Below, piece by piece: positions 1-8,093 of a DNA stretch of 64,000 nt. The notes beneath the pieces were generated by a model. The model saw only the letters and a list, made by a program, of their open reading frames with translations. It ran no database searches and had not been told where the DNA came from. The position numbers and the translations under genes were made by a program. The stretch is from positions 98,016 through 162,015 of the forward strand of contig NZ_FNGO01000005.1 in NCBI RefSeq assembly GCF_900103135.1. The letters run 5' to 3'. Source of the DNA: Halarsenatibacter silvermanii (GTDB taxonomy: Bacteria; Bacillota; Halanaerobiia; Halanaerobiales; Halarsenatibacteraceae). Position 1 is the first letter of the stretch. Each line of letters starts with the position of its first letter.

Positions 1-1253
1 TAATCTACTGCATTAATTAATTGAACCTTGCCTTCTCTTTCCTTGGTTTTGCGGTTGGTCACTATCCATATATAGGTGTTAATGCCTGTATTGTAAAATA
101 GCTCTTCAGGTAACCCTATAATGGCTTCCAACCAATCATTTTCAATAATCCATCTGCGAATCTCACTTTCTCCTGAGCCTGCTCCTCCGTTAAATAAAGG
201 AGAGGCATTGAAAACTATGGCTATTCTGCTGCCCTGTCCATTTGATTTCATCTTGGAAATCATGTGCTGTAAGAATAATAATGAACCATCATTTACTCGG
301 GGAAGACCTGCACCAAATCTGCCGTCATACCCTAATTCGTCAGCTTCTTTTTCCACTTCATCTCTAATCTTTTTCCAGCTAACTCCAAAAGGCGGATTGG
401 ACAGCATATAATCAAATTTATTATTCCTTAGCTTATCATTGGTAAAACTATTGCCATATTTTATATTATTCACTGGTTCGCCTTTAATTAACATGTCGGC
501 TTTACAAATAGCATAGGATTCTGGGTTCAGTTCCTGCCCAAACATTTTTAAGGTAGCATCGGGATTTAGTTTGCTCAAATAATTTTCTGCTACGGTAAGC
601 ATACCTCCAGTACCGCAGGCAGGGTCGTAAATTGTCCTGACTATGCCCTCCTTTTGCAGAAGGTCATTATCTTCCTCGAATAAAATATTGACCATCAATT
701 TAATAACTTCACGCGGTGTAAAATGTTCTCCAGCTGTTTCGTTTGACTGTTCGGAAAATTTACGGATTAATTCTTCGAAGATATCTCCCATCTGCTTATT
801 GGAAACCGTATCAGGATGTATATCAACCTCACTAAATCTCTGCACTATTAAGTACAATAAATCAGCATCGTTGAGTCTCTCTATATGTACTTCAAAATTA
901 AAATATTCAAGTATTTCACGGGCATTTTTGGAAAAACCGTGTATGTAATTCATGAGGTTACTTTTAATATTATTGGGATCATCAAGTAACTTTTTAAAGT
1001 CAAAACGGCTTCTATTGTGAAAGTTATATCCTGCCGTTTTGTTCAGTATTGGATCTAAATTTTTAATACCCATATCTTCTAATTCTTTTTTCTTGGCTAA
1101 AACATCTTCTTTAGTTTCTTCTAATACACAATCCAATCTTCTCAACACAGTAAAAGGCAGTATGACTCTGCCATATTCTGATTGTTTGTAATCTCCTCTT
1201 AATAAATCGGCTATACTCCAGATGAAATTGACCTTTTCGCTGAAACCATTCAA
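1..1253 (-). CDS. hsdM: Type I restriction-modification DNA methyltransferase subunit M (partial, C-terminus beyond window)
   Basis: N6-adenine methyltransferase of a type I restriction system; it would methylate host DNA together with an HsdS specificity subunit. The conceptual minus-strand translation has the HsdM N-terminal helical domain (EKVNFIWSIADLLRG), then GEHFTPREV, the SAM-binding motif DPACGTGGML and the catalytic SNPPFGVSWK (about position 370-410). The start is a TTG at 1253 with GGAGGA seven bases upstream; no ATG fits the frame. The gene runs off the left edge, so about 417 residues are visible of a usual 500 or so. It follows a 44-residue membrane ORF whose stop lies inside its ribosome-binding site. 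Family assignment is firm; whether hsdS and hsdR follow cannot be seen. Confidence 0.92.
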   Translation of the reverse strand, partial: MNGFSEKVNFIWSIADLLRGDYKQSEYGRVILPFTVLRRLDCVLEETKEDVLAKKKELEDMGIKNLDPILNKTAGYNFHNRSRFDFKKLLDDPNNIKSNLMNYIHGFSKNAREILEYFNFEVHIERLNDADLLYLIVQRFSEVDIHPDTVSNKQMGDIFEELIRKFSEQSNETAGEHFTPREVIKLMVNILFEEDNDLLQKEGIVRTIYDPACGTGGMLTVAENYLSKLNPDATLKMFGQELNPESYAICKADMLIKGEPVNNIKYGNSFTNDKLRNNKFDYMLSNPPFGVSWKKIRDEVEKEADELGYDGRFGAGLPRVNDGSLLFLQHMISKMKSNGQGSRIAIVFNASPLFNGGAGSGESEIRRWIIENDWLEAIIGLPEELFYNTGINTYIWIVTNRKTKEREGKVQLINAVD

Positions 1254-1265
1254 TATAGAATCCTC

Positions 1266-1400
1266 CTATATATAGAGTTTTAAACTTTCCTGCACTGTCA
1301 TTATTTTCCGATCAAAATACACTCTCTTATTCTTTACTATCTGCCACAGAACAAATAATACCAGAAGAAGAGATAGGATGGCAATAACAGATTCTCTCAT
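1266..1400 (-). CDS. Small single-pass membrane protein (44 aa) coupled to hsdM
   Basis: Not recognised. A 44-residue ORF begins MRESVIAILSLLLVLFVLW, that is a single hydrophobic segment of about 17 residues followed by a basic, polar tail ending KLYI. It has a good ribosome-binding site (GAGGTGAG, 4-5 bases before the ATG). Its TAG stop overlaps the GGAGGA used by hsdM, so the two would be translationally coupled. The size, signal and spacing make it a credible gene; no function is inferred. It could be a small membrane anchor or simply a leader peptide for the methylase. Confidence 0.5.
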   Translation of the reverse strand: MRESVIAILSLLLVLFVLWQIVKNKRVYFDRKIMTVQESLKLYI

Positions 1401-1457
1401 TGACTCACCTCAAACTCTTTATTCCTGCTATTATGTTCCCAGAGATTCTTGATTTTA

Positions 1458-1859
1458 CTAATCTATATCTATTTTGTCCGCCACGTAATCTTTTGCTTTC
1501 AATGCCAGCTGATATGCCTCTTTTGCTTCTTCTTTAGTAGGTATTTCACCTATTTCTCTGGGGTATCTTACTTCCACTGCATAATCGTTCAATTTGGCCG
1601 CTATTTTATATATTTCTCCGGAAATATCTTCATCTTCACCTATTAAATCCAATAAATAAACTAAATTATGGCTCTTACCAAAATTAATATCCAGTTTAAT
1701 TAGATAACATTTAAAATATTTTTCTACAGCTTGTTGACAATGAAAAGCAGTCATATCAGTAAGTCCTGGAGAATTATCCAATATAGTCTTCGCTGCTTTC
1801 AAATCATTTTCAGCTTTCTCAAACCATTGTTGTATTAATTTCTTCCTCTTCTCTGTCAT
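1458..1859 (-). CDS. HEPN domain protein (toxin-like partner of MNT)
   Basis: A 133-residue all-helical HEPN-family protein. The family pattern is visible as an N-terminal WFEKAENDLKAAK helix, FHCQQAVEKYFKCYLI, then KSHNL and a C-terminal VRYP segment. HEPN proteins are often RNases or toxins paired with minimal nucleotidyltransferases, and this gene overlaps the upstream nucleotidyltransferase gene by 41 bases. A canonical R-x4-6-H RNase motif is not evident, so nuclease activity is uncertain. The pair is best described as an MNT/HEPN two-gene module, either toxin-antitoxin or nucleotide-modifying. Confidence 0.8.
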   Translation of the reverse strand: MTEKRKKLIQQWFEKAENDLKAAKTILDNSPGLTDMTAFHCQQAVEKYFKCYLIKLDINFGKSHNLVYLLDLIGEDEDISGEIYKIAAKLNDYAVEVRYPREIGEIPTKEEAKEAYQLALKAKDYVADKIDID

Positions 1860-2178
1860 AGATAACCTTTCCTTCCGTTAGAATTTTGCTGATAAAAGAA
1901 TGTTTTTCTTCTTTCCACTCTTTTATTTCTTTAGGAGTGTAAACCACTATATCAACAGGTAGCTTTAAACCTCTCAACTCCTTTAATATTTTTCTGCCCC
2001 TTCTATGACTGGGCAGGTCAGTTTCCTTAACAATCAGAAGATCCAAATCACTGTATTTATCAAAATCGTCTACGGCATAGGAGCCAAAAATTATTATTTT
2101 TTGAGGGTTTGTCTTCTCCACTATTCTATTTACAGCTTCTCTTATTTTCTCCTCGGTAATTACATTTTGATAATTCAT
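1819..2178 (-). CDS. Minimal nucleotidyltransferase (MNT) domain protein
   Basis: A 119-residue nucleotidyltransferase of the pol-beta superfamily. The active-site signature GSYAVDDFDKYSDLDLLIV (glycine-serine followed by the two catalytic aspartates) lies at about residues 32-50, and a further acidic residue is in PVDIVVY. In MntA/HepT-type systems such proteins transfer nucleotides onto the HEPN partner and neutralise it; that function is inferred here from gene order and overlap with the HEPN gene. The start has a clear purine-rich site upstream (GAGGTGAGAAAATG). Confidence 0.82.
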   Translation of the reverse strand: MNYQNVITEEKIREAVNRIVEKTNPQKIIIFGSYAVDDFDKYSDLDLLIVKETDLPSHRRGRKILKELRGLKLPVDIVVYTPKEIKEWKEEKHSFISKILTEGKVIYDREEEEINTTMV

Positions 2179-2285
2179 TTTCTCACCTCATATCCATCTA
2201 TTAAATAAGCCTGTTATCCACCTATTTGTTTGCTTTCTTCTGCTTACATTAGTATCATATTCTCCAAAGTTACCAGTCCCAATTT

Positions 2286-2521
2286 TCATCCCAGATCTTC
2301 TTTAATTTCTGCTATTTTCTCCAGCACATCTGGCAGGTCTTTATTTGCTGTATTCCAGACAACCTCTAAATCTATTCACCGTAAGTCTATTTACAACAGC
2401 ATCCTGCTTCTCCTGACTTTGCATAAACGCTCTTTTATTAACATTGCTGATATAAATCCATAATCAATTCTATAGAATCCTCTATATCACTGAGATATTC
2501 AAAATCTCTCCTCCTATTCAT
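2286..2521 (-). pseudogene. Decayed HEPN/DUF86 (HepT-like) gene
   Basis: The reading frame opens at an ATG overlapping the stop of the upstream nucleotidyltransferase (ATGA) and reads RDFEYLSDIEDSIELI, the normal start of DUF86/HepT proteins. A one-base insertion after this then shifts the frame. The family C-terminus appears in another frame as DLEVVWNTANKDLP to EDLG, ending at the TGA at 2288-2286. The central part, which would carry the R-x4-H site, is missing. The gene is therefore broken by at least one frameshift and an internal deletion, leaving an orphan nucleotidyltransferase. Confidence 0.75.
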
Positions 2522-2811
2522 ATAATCTTCTCCTCTTCTCTAAGTACTCTCTCTTTCAATCCCTCTCTCCTGGAATAATTAAGGCCATTATAGGTATTTA
2601 TATCCACTTCCAGCCCTGTAGCCTCCTCTATATCCTGCTTTAATCCCACCAGTTCAAAAAGACTACTTCTGTTTAATTCCACCAAGATATCTATATCGCT
2701 CGCTTTATCTGCTTCCCCTCTGGCATAAGAACCATAAATTCCAGCTCTTTTGATATTATATTCCTTTAGTATCTCTTTTATCTTCTGTTTTGCAGTTTCA
2801 TCAAGTTTCAT
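2518..2811 (-). CDS. MNT-type nucleotidyltransferase (orphaned antitoxin-like)
   Basis: A 97-residue minimal nucleotidyltransferase. It shows GIYGSYARGEADKASDIDILV, the GS-x9-D-x-D active site, at about residues 24-44, and a third acidic position in LEVDINTY. It is complete and close to the usual family length. Its 3' end overlaps the start of a decayed HEPN gene by four bases, so it was once the first gene of an MntA/HepT-type pair. With the partner dead, its present role is unclear. Confidence 0.78.
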   Translation of the reverse strand: MKLDETAKQKIKEILKEYNIKRAGIYGSYARGEADKASDIDILVELNRSSLFELVGLKQDIEEATGLEVDINTYNGLNYSRREGLKERVLREEEKII

Positions 2812-2837
2812 AGTGGTTCTCTCCTTATAAATTTTTC

Positions 2838-3020
2838 CTACACTAACTCCACTCTGACATCAGCTTTATTTTCGCTGCAGTTATGACAGTACCATAATCT
2901 ATCGGAATCACAACTATTTTGGATAGGTTAAAACTCATCTTCCTCTACTACGGCTCGAGTAGCATTATTCCACTTCATGGCTTCATATATTGCTCCGCAG
3001 GCTCTGCATCTAAATTGCAT
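2838..3020 (-). pseudogene. Zinc-ribbon protein with an in-frame stop
   Basis: The minus strand reads MQFRCRACGAIYEAMKW then an acidic stretch, a TAA after 30 codons, and in the same frame a second pair of cysteines (WYCHNC) and an end DVRVELV before a natural TAG. The two CxxC knuckles suggest a small zinc ribbon or rubredoxin-like protein of about 60 residues interrupted by one nonsense codon. A coding-like stretch in another frame just upstream (about 3020-3110, KGKYEIFEVGDELVLS) may belong to it. It could alternatively be a real 30-residue peptide. Confidence 0.4.
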
Positions 3021-3578
3021 TTTTCTCGAGAATCAGATAATACCAGCTCATCTCCCACTTCAAATATCTCATACTTGCCCTTACTGATATTTCTCTTATA
3101 ATCATAATTACAGATTAGCTACATAGCACCATCTAATTTATTACATAATAGTAATAAATAATAGCACAGATATTCTCCATTTTTCTCTACCCGCCCAGGC
3201 CTACATACTATTATAACGGGTATATATGGCTCTTTCACGGCTTCAATTTCTTTTATGATGAAGATATATTGGATCAATAGAGATTGTGTGTTTAGGGGGG
3301 TGAGAGGACATCTGTTATGTCAATTATCATGGAGTACTGGCGAACAAGTTAAAATTTCTGCAGTAATTGCTTCTGAAATGTATTCTTTTCATATAATTCA
3401 ATATACTTTCAGTAAAACCTTCATTATTTATAAATTGAGAAGGTTAATAGCGCAATCACCCTTGACAACCTATTCGTTAAGCCCGGGTGTAATGAAAGAT
3501 AAAATATAGATCTTCGCCACGGATTTTGCCTGGAGCATTCTTTTTCTCGTAAAAAAAAGTTTTTTAGAAATAAAAATA
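3021..3578. other. Low-information intergenic region
   Basis: About 560 bases, AT-rich, without a convincing gene on either strand. Apart from the possible upstream part of the zinc-ribbon relic (3020-3110) I see no RNA signature, repeat or recognisable protein fragment. Confidence 0.4.
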
Positions 3579-3606
3579 ACCACCCTTCAAGTTAATTTTG
3601 GGTGGT
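3579..3606 (-). terminator. Terminator after tRNA-Thr
   Basis: Stem ACCACCC/GGGTGGT, followed on the minus strand by a U-rich run. It lies 34 bases downstream of the tRNA on the same strand. Confidence 0.6.
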
Positions 3607-3640
3607 GTGTGAACCTAAATAACCAAAATAAAAATAATAA

Positions 3641-3716
3641 TGGAGCCGATGAGGGGATTCGAACCCCTAACCTGCTGATTACGATTCAGCTGCTCTGCCA
3701 GTTGAGCTACATCGGC
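3641..3716 (-). tRNA. tRNA-Thr (anticodon CGT)
   Basis: A 76-nt cloverleaf with acceptor stem GCCGATG/CATCGGC, T-arm GGTTCGAATCC and encoded CCA. The seven-base anticodon loop is ATCGTAA, giving anticodon CGT, which reads ACG threonine codons. Confidence 0.95.
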
Positions 3717-3803
3717 TTTTAAAATTTATATTCATTTTTGTATTCCAGTATCCACTTTGCCGCGGGACAATTATAACACGAATTTTATCGCAAAAGCAAC
3801 CCC

Positions 3804-5309
3804 TTAAACCGCGAAGCTTTCATGATATATATCTTCTCTGGAAATTCCTTTTTCATCCAGTATATCGTAGGCATCAGATACCATGGCTGGAGTGCCGCAC
3901 ATATAGACCCCTGTGTTCTCTTCGATTTCCAGATCTTCGAGAATATGAGTAACATAACCTTCAGGATAACCGTTTGTGCGCGGTCGAGACAGAATATGAT
4001 GATAATCGAACTTATCGTTTTCTTCAGCAGCGCTGGTAAAAAAGTCATCATAGACAAGATTTTCTTCATATCTCACGCCGTAAAGCAGTGTTGCTTCACC
4101 ATCGTACTCTTCAGGATGATCTTCAGTTAAAAATTTCTCCACAGTTGACACAAAGGGAGTAATCCCGATGCCATTGGATATCATCAGCAGATGATCATAA
4201 TCGGTGTCGATGGTGATTTCCTCTCCGAGCGGCCCCTTAAGCTCAACCCTGTCACCTTCAGAAAATTCGGAGAAAATAATGCTGGTCCCATAGCCCTGAT
4301 CGATCTTTTTAATTGTCACGGTAACTTCAGAGTTATCCGGCGCAGCAGATGATATGGTATAAGCCTTATAAATCTTCCTTTCCGAATCTACTTTCCACAA
4401 AAGAAATTGGCCGGGGTGAAAGTCCATTTTTCCAGGGTCAATCAACTCAAAGGTATATTCGCGCACATCGTCTTTCAACTCATTGATCTCAGCTATGCGG
4501 GCATCAAAATACTCGTAATTCTCATAACCCTCAAGATCAGCATTCGCCCGAACTGCGGCAGCTTCCTCGCTGTCAGCCATCTGCAGAACATCAGCCGGGC
4601 AGTTTTCAACACAGGTTTTGCATCTGATACATTTTTCGGCCTCAAATTGATTATGCTCATCATATTCTTGAAAATCCTGATATGGGGTAAGCTCCATAGG
4701 ACATACACGGGAACACTGGCCGCAGGAAAGGCATTTTTCCGGGTGTTCTATAGTCACTTTCTCATCTCGACCCGAATTTAAATTGAATGCCTGACCGATT
4801 TTGTAGAAAAATACCTGCATTGTTCCCATAGGACAGAACTGACACCATGTACGGGAATTTATGGCAATACCCAAAAGCCCCCCGGCAATGACCACCATTA
4901 GATAAGTCCGGGCAAAGATAAATCCGAAGCTGTGATGCAGGGGAATCTCCCCTATAGTAAAAATCGCCTCAGCAATGCGCGATGACATATTATATATGAA
5001 ATAAATAAGCACCAGCCCGATGGTGATTTTAGATTTGAATATATTCGGAATTTTGCTGCTGCGGCTGACTCTCATAACCAGCTCATCAAAAAAGCTGCCG
5101 TGCGGACAGAAATTGCCACACCAGTATTTACCCTTCATCAGGCTCATAATTATCATGGCAGCCATTATAGGAGGCACCAAAAGCCCCAGATGTGGTAAGA
5201 AATGTCCTCCAATTCCGATCAAAAGCGTAACCGTCCAGCCGTAATCCCTAACCCAGCTGAAAGTTCTGTCGGTCTTAATATTAAAAGAAACATCGGTTGC
5301 TTCGCTCAC
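3804..5309 (-). CDS. Membrane 4Fe-4S / FAD-NAD(P) oxidoreductase fusion
   Basis: A 501-residue fusion of three parts. The first ~180 residues are a NapH/YccM-like membrane part with several hydrophobic segments and two CxxxCP-type motifs (CGNFCPHG, CQFCPMG). Next come two 4Fe-4S ferredoxin motifs (CLSCGQCSRVCP and CIRCKTCVENCP, about residues 195-250). The last ~230 residues are a ferredoxin-NADP reductase-like module with an FAD-binding YTISS motif, a nucleotide-binding GIGITPF motif and a C-terminal YMCGTPAMV. It should pass electrons between NAD(P)H and a membrane or periplasmic partner through flavin and clusters. It starts with GTG behind AAGGAGG, 59 bases after the selenoprotein gene on the same strand. 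The natural partner or acceptor is unknown. Confidence 0.85.
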   Translation of the reverse strand: MSEATDVSFNIKTDRTFSWVRDYGWTVTLLIGIGGHFLPHLGLLVPPIMAAMIIMSLMKGKYWCGNFCPHGSFFDELVMRVSRSSKIPNIFKSKITIGLVLIYFIYNMSSRIAEAIFTIGEIPLHHSFGFIFARTYLMVVIAGGLLGIAINSRTWCQFCPMGTMQVFFYKIGQAFNLNSGRDEKVTIEHPEKCLSCGQCSRVCPMELTPYQDFQEYDEHNQFEAEKCIRCKTCVENCPADVLQMADSEEAAAVRANADLEGYENYEYFDARIAEINELKDDVREYTFELIDPGKMDFHPGQFLLWKVDSERKIYKAYTISSAAPDNSEVTVTIKKIDQGYGTSIIFSEFSEGDRVELKGPLGEEITIDTDYDHLLMISNGIGITPFVSTVEKFLTEDHPEEYDGEATLLYGVRYEENLVYDDFFTSAAEENDKFDYHHILSRPRTNGYPEGYVTHILEDLEIEENTGVYMCGTPAMVSDAYDILDEKGISREDIYHESFAV

Positions 5310-5368
5310 CTTCTATAAAACCTCCTTATATTTTTTTAATTTATTGTTATTCAACTTTCATGCTGGAC

Positions 5369-5740
5369 TCATATGCTGCAGCTGCTGCCGCTTTCAGGGG
5401 CATCACGGGCAGGTACACTGGATATATTTGTCAGAGTAAGTTTTTTGAATTTCCAGAAGCCTGTAACATCGATGCTCAAAGATAAATCTTCATCTTCCCT
5501 GACCAAATTTTTGGCCACATAAATTATAATATCTGCGCATTCTTTGCTGACAAAATGATCTTTCATTTCATCATCCGGAACTACAGCCTGTACCACAGGC
5601 TTTACCATCGTACTTCAGCCCCCGCCTACCTCTTTAAGATGAACCGTGACCTCAGAAACGTCTTTCTTTTCGAGATACTCCGCCGCAGAATCACTCATCT
5701 TAACTGTTATCCGTTCAGCTGATACAGTTTCACTACCCAT
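5369..5740 (-). CDS. HesB/IscA-like selenoprotein (Sec at residue 42)
   Basis: A 123-residue protein if the in-frame TGA at 5617-5615 is read as selenocysteine. Up to the TGA it reads TVKMSDSAAEYLEKK through KEVGGG; after it the same frame continues STMVKPVV through GFWKFKKLTLTNI to a TGA at 5371. This matches the HesB-like selenoprotein family, in which Sec replaces the conserved cysteine of the HesB/IscA fold after a run of glycines. A hairpin suited to a bacterial SECIS follows the UGA. The ATG at 5740 has GGGGAGG upstream. HesB-like proteins are linked to Fe-S cluster handling; the exact role of this family is unknown. An ordinary gene call would split it into a 41-residue and a 79-residue ORF. 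Confidence 0.85.
5585..5601 (-). promoter_or_regulatory. Predicted bacterial SECIS hairpin
   Basis: Perfect 6-bp stem AGCCUG/CAGGCU with a five-base loop UGGUA containing GG. The loop starts 19 bases after the UGA, within the usual bacterial SECIS distance, and the stem lies in the coding frame. Confidence 0.75.
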
Positions 5741-5906
5741 AATAATCCTCCCCAATTTTTTATTTTGATCTATAAACTATTCAATGAACAGCTACCCGGC
5801 GTATACTTCAATACCTTCCACGTTAAAAATCTTAACATATTATTTTTGCTGCTTGCACGTAAATGGATTACAAAGTGGCAGCCCATTCATTAAAAAAATA
5901 AAAAAA

Positions 5907-5922
5907 GACCGGTCTCCCGGCC
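5907..5922 (-). terminator. Terminator after queT
   Basis: Stem GGCCGG/CCGGTC (one G-U pair) with GAGA loop, then a run of seven U on the minus strand. Confidence 0.7.
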
Positions 5923-6006
5923 TCAGGCTGTTTAAAAATAGTTTTTCTCCAGAACAGTTATTGAAATTGTCATATATGCTGAATTACCAGATCAGCTTAT
6001 ACCTTT

Positions 6007-6486
6007 TCAAGTCAACGAATATTTAACTTTTTCCAGCACACTGTATTTCTCCAGAAGTTTCATTACAGACACACCCAGCATGCCTACAGCCACAAATTGA
6101 CCGATTCCCACATAAAGAACCGTGGCAGGGTAAGAAACTCCCATCACCAGGTGCAGAATAAAGGCCACTCCAAAAGCGTTTATCACAACCGGAGGAATAG
6201 CAGCCGTTATTAAGCTTCCGGCCCGAGCTGTCAGCAGACCGGCCACCAGCGTCAGTCCGGCGCCGAAAATAATGTCGATCAATCCCAGCCCACCAAAAGC
6301 ATTGGCAATCATTGCTCCAATCCAGAGTCCTACAGCTGCCCAGCCCCCAAAATAAAACGGGAGCAAGGTCAAAAGCTCAGAAATCCTGACCTGAATCGGA
6401 CCATATGATATCGGATGAGCTGAAAGTGTTATTGCTGCATAAAGCCCGGCCAGAAGACCTATCCGGGCTATAGTTCTGGTTTTCAT
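6007..6486 (-). CDS. queT: QueT-family transporter
   Basis: A 159-residue membrane protein of the QueT family, thought to be the substrate-binding S component for queuosine precursor uptake by an ECF-type transporter. The sequence is almost entirely hydrophobic helices with the family's N-terminal pattern IARIGLLAGLYAAITL and RISELLTLLPFYFGG. The gene ends in a clear terminator. I looked for a preQ1 riboswitch in the 73 bases upstream and did not find its consensus. Function is by family only. Confidence 0.8.
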   Translation of the reverse strand: MKTRTIARIGLLAGLYAAITLSAHPISYGPIQVRISELLTLLPFYFGGWAAVGLWIGAMIANAFGGLGLIDIIFGAGLTLVAGLLTARAGSLITAAIPPVVINAFGVAFILHLVMGVSYPATVLYVGIGQFVAVGMLGVSVMKLLEKYSVLEKVKYSLT

Positions 6487-6559
6487 CTGTTAAAACTCCC
6501 CTTAATCAACTTAATAATATAATTTCACAAAAAATAGCCTTATAGCTTGATCAATCTGC

Positions 6560-7117
6560 TCACCAGTCATCAAAATCATCATAAACCTCGTCTTTTATCT
6601 CCAGCCGCCAGTCGCCCGTGGCTCTTATCTCAAGATAATATTTGCCCGATTCATTTCCAGTATAAATGCCTTCGCCTCCCCGGCTGGTATTCGCAGCCGC
6701 ATCGATTCTATCTCCTTCCTCATCATATACATAAAGCCGGAAAATCCTTCCGCGGGATTCCCAGCGAACTTCCCAGGGCGACTCCAATTCGTAGATGTCA
6801 GTGACCTGATCATCATCACCCCGGTATCGAGCGGGAAGGTCATTATTATCATCATTTTCTTTGAGCTCGTAAATCTCCTCGGCCAGCTCATCAAAGGCAG
6901 AAAGCCGCGAGACTTCGCTGCTTATTCTGCGAATATGGAGTATTTCATCGATGAGTTCATCGAGTTCAATATCATCCATATCATCTATCTCCGCAAAATC
7001 TAAACCCCGGGCTGACCCGGCAGGTACGACCAGCAGCAGCGCCAAAATAAGGAGCAGAACTGCCGCCGGCTTCAACCGGCTGCCGGCGGAAAAAATATCA
7101 TCAAAAATTTTTCTCAT
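6560..7117 (-). CDS. Exported acidic protein of unknown function
   Basis: Not recognised. The chosen start (ATG 7117) has GGAGGAG seven bases upstream and lies one base after the stop of the nuclease gene, so the two are coupled; an in-frame ATG at 7135 overlaps that gene and lacks a site. The N-terminus has a basic segment and the hydrophobic run AAVLLLILALLLVVPAGSA, a likely signal peptide. The mature part begins with a very acidic stretch (DFAEIDDMDDIELDELIDEI), then a beta-rich region resembling domains that bind in the cell envelope (RIFRLYVYDEEGDRI). About 185 residues. Confidence 0.6.
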   Translation of the reverse strand: MRKIFDDIFSAGSRLKPAAVLLLILALLLVVPAGSARGLDFAEIDDMDDIELDELIDEILHIRRISSEVSRLSAFDELAEEIYELKENDDNNDLPARYRGDDDQVTDIYELESPWEVRWESRGRIFRLYVYDEEGDRIDAAANTSRGGEGIYTGNESGKYYLEIRATGDWRLEIKDEVYDDFDDW

Positions 7118-7118
7118 T

Positions 7119-7652
7119 TTACAGCTCCTCCTCACCTTCGCTATCTATCTCCTCATCTATCTCAACATTTTCAAAAACATCATCAACGAAATCGCGAAAC
7201 TGTTCTCGCTCCTCTTTAACTTCTTCAGTCACGTTTTCATCTTCCTGAACAATCTCCTTGCGCACCAGGGCTCTGTGGGCCACTTCATCGGCTATATAAA
7301 TAGGCGTATCGGTCCTCAAAGCCATGGCAATGGAGTCGCTGGGCCGGGCGTCGAAAGTCAACTGTTCGTCCCCATGGCGAACAATAAACCGGGCATAGAA
7401 GGTGCCATCTTTAAGATCATTTACGATAACTTTTTCCGGGCTGGCGTCAAAGGAGTTCATCACCTTTTTCATAAGATCGTAGCTTATGGGACGGGGAAGC
7501 TCGATATCCTTAAGTGCAACCATTATGGCCTGAGCTTCTGCATGACCCACTCCTATGGGCAAAATACCGGACCCGTCCTCCTCCTGCAGGAGTATTACCG
7601 GCGTCTGACTGTCTGGATTTACGCCAACCGCTCTCACGTAAACTTCACGCAT
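7119..7652 (-). CDS. Bifunctional nuclease family protein (DUF151)
   Basis: A 177-residue DUF151/BFN-family protein. Family landmarks are the opening MREVYVRAVGVN, VILLQEEDGSGILPIGVGHAEAQAI, and FDARPSDSIAMALRTDTPIYI near residue 110, followed by a very acidic tail. Members are reported as nucleases in plants and are of uncertain role in bacteria. It has a strong GGGAGG site before the ATG and forms a tight pair with the downstream exported protein. Confidence 0.85.
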   Translation of the reverse strand: MREVYVRAVGVNPDSQTPVILLQEEDGSGILPIGVGHAEAQAIMVALKDIELPRPISYDLMKKVMNSFDASPEKVIVNDLKDGTFYARFIVRHGDEQLTFDARPSDSIAMALRTDTPIYIADEVAHRALVRKEIVQEDENVTEEVKEEREQFRDFVDDVFENVEIDEEIDSEGEEEL

Positions 7653-7786
7653 ATTTATTACCTCCCTTCCCGGGAAAATTTCTGCGTTAAATATTTTGTC
7701 GACTGTGGTAAATCTCGCTGCTCATCGGGATCTGTAATAACTATTATAGCAGAAAAGTCGGGATATTTCTACGATAATTTTCGACT

Positions 7787-8089
7787 TCAGGAGAGTTTCT
7801 CCTCCACCGATTTTAGCTTTTGTTTCATACTCCCTTCCTTATCCCGCCGCTCATCAATTTTGATCTGAGTGCTGACTCTCTCCGCACCTTCGGCAAAAGG
7901 TGCCTGATGGAGTTTTTCAACCAGCTTTAATACAGCTGTTATCTCCCCCTGCAGTATGGTGCCCATGGGCGTCAGCTCGAATTCGACTTCATCCTGATCT
8001 TTTAAAATTTCATGACAGCCGGCCACATATTCGCTGAGACCGGGTTCACCGGTGCCTATAGGTACAACGGATATTTCAGCTATTATCAC
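7787..8089 (-). CDS. MTH1187-type thiamine-binding protein
   Basis: A 100-residue protein of the MTH1187/YkoF-like (DUF77) family, reported to bind thiamine or a related ligand. The opening IIAEISVVPIGTGEPGLSEYVA and TPMGTILQGE are characteristic. The start is GTG, with an AGGAGG site that overlaps the last codons of the RDD gene, so translation is probably coupled. Cellular role unknown. Confidence 0.82.
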   Translation of the reverse strand: MIIAEISVVPIGTGEPGLSEYVAGCHEILKDQDEVEFELTPMGTILQGEITAVLKLVEKLHQAPFAEGAERVSTQIKIDERRDKEGSMKQKLKSVEEKLS

Positions 8090-8093
8090 GAGT

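Noticed and set aside
6487..6559. PreQ1 riboswitch before queT
   Set aside because: The region has no preQ1-I or preQ1-II consensus; only a short AT-rich leader.
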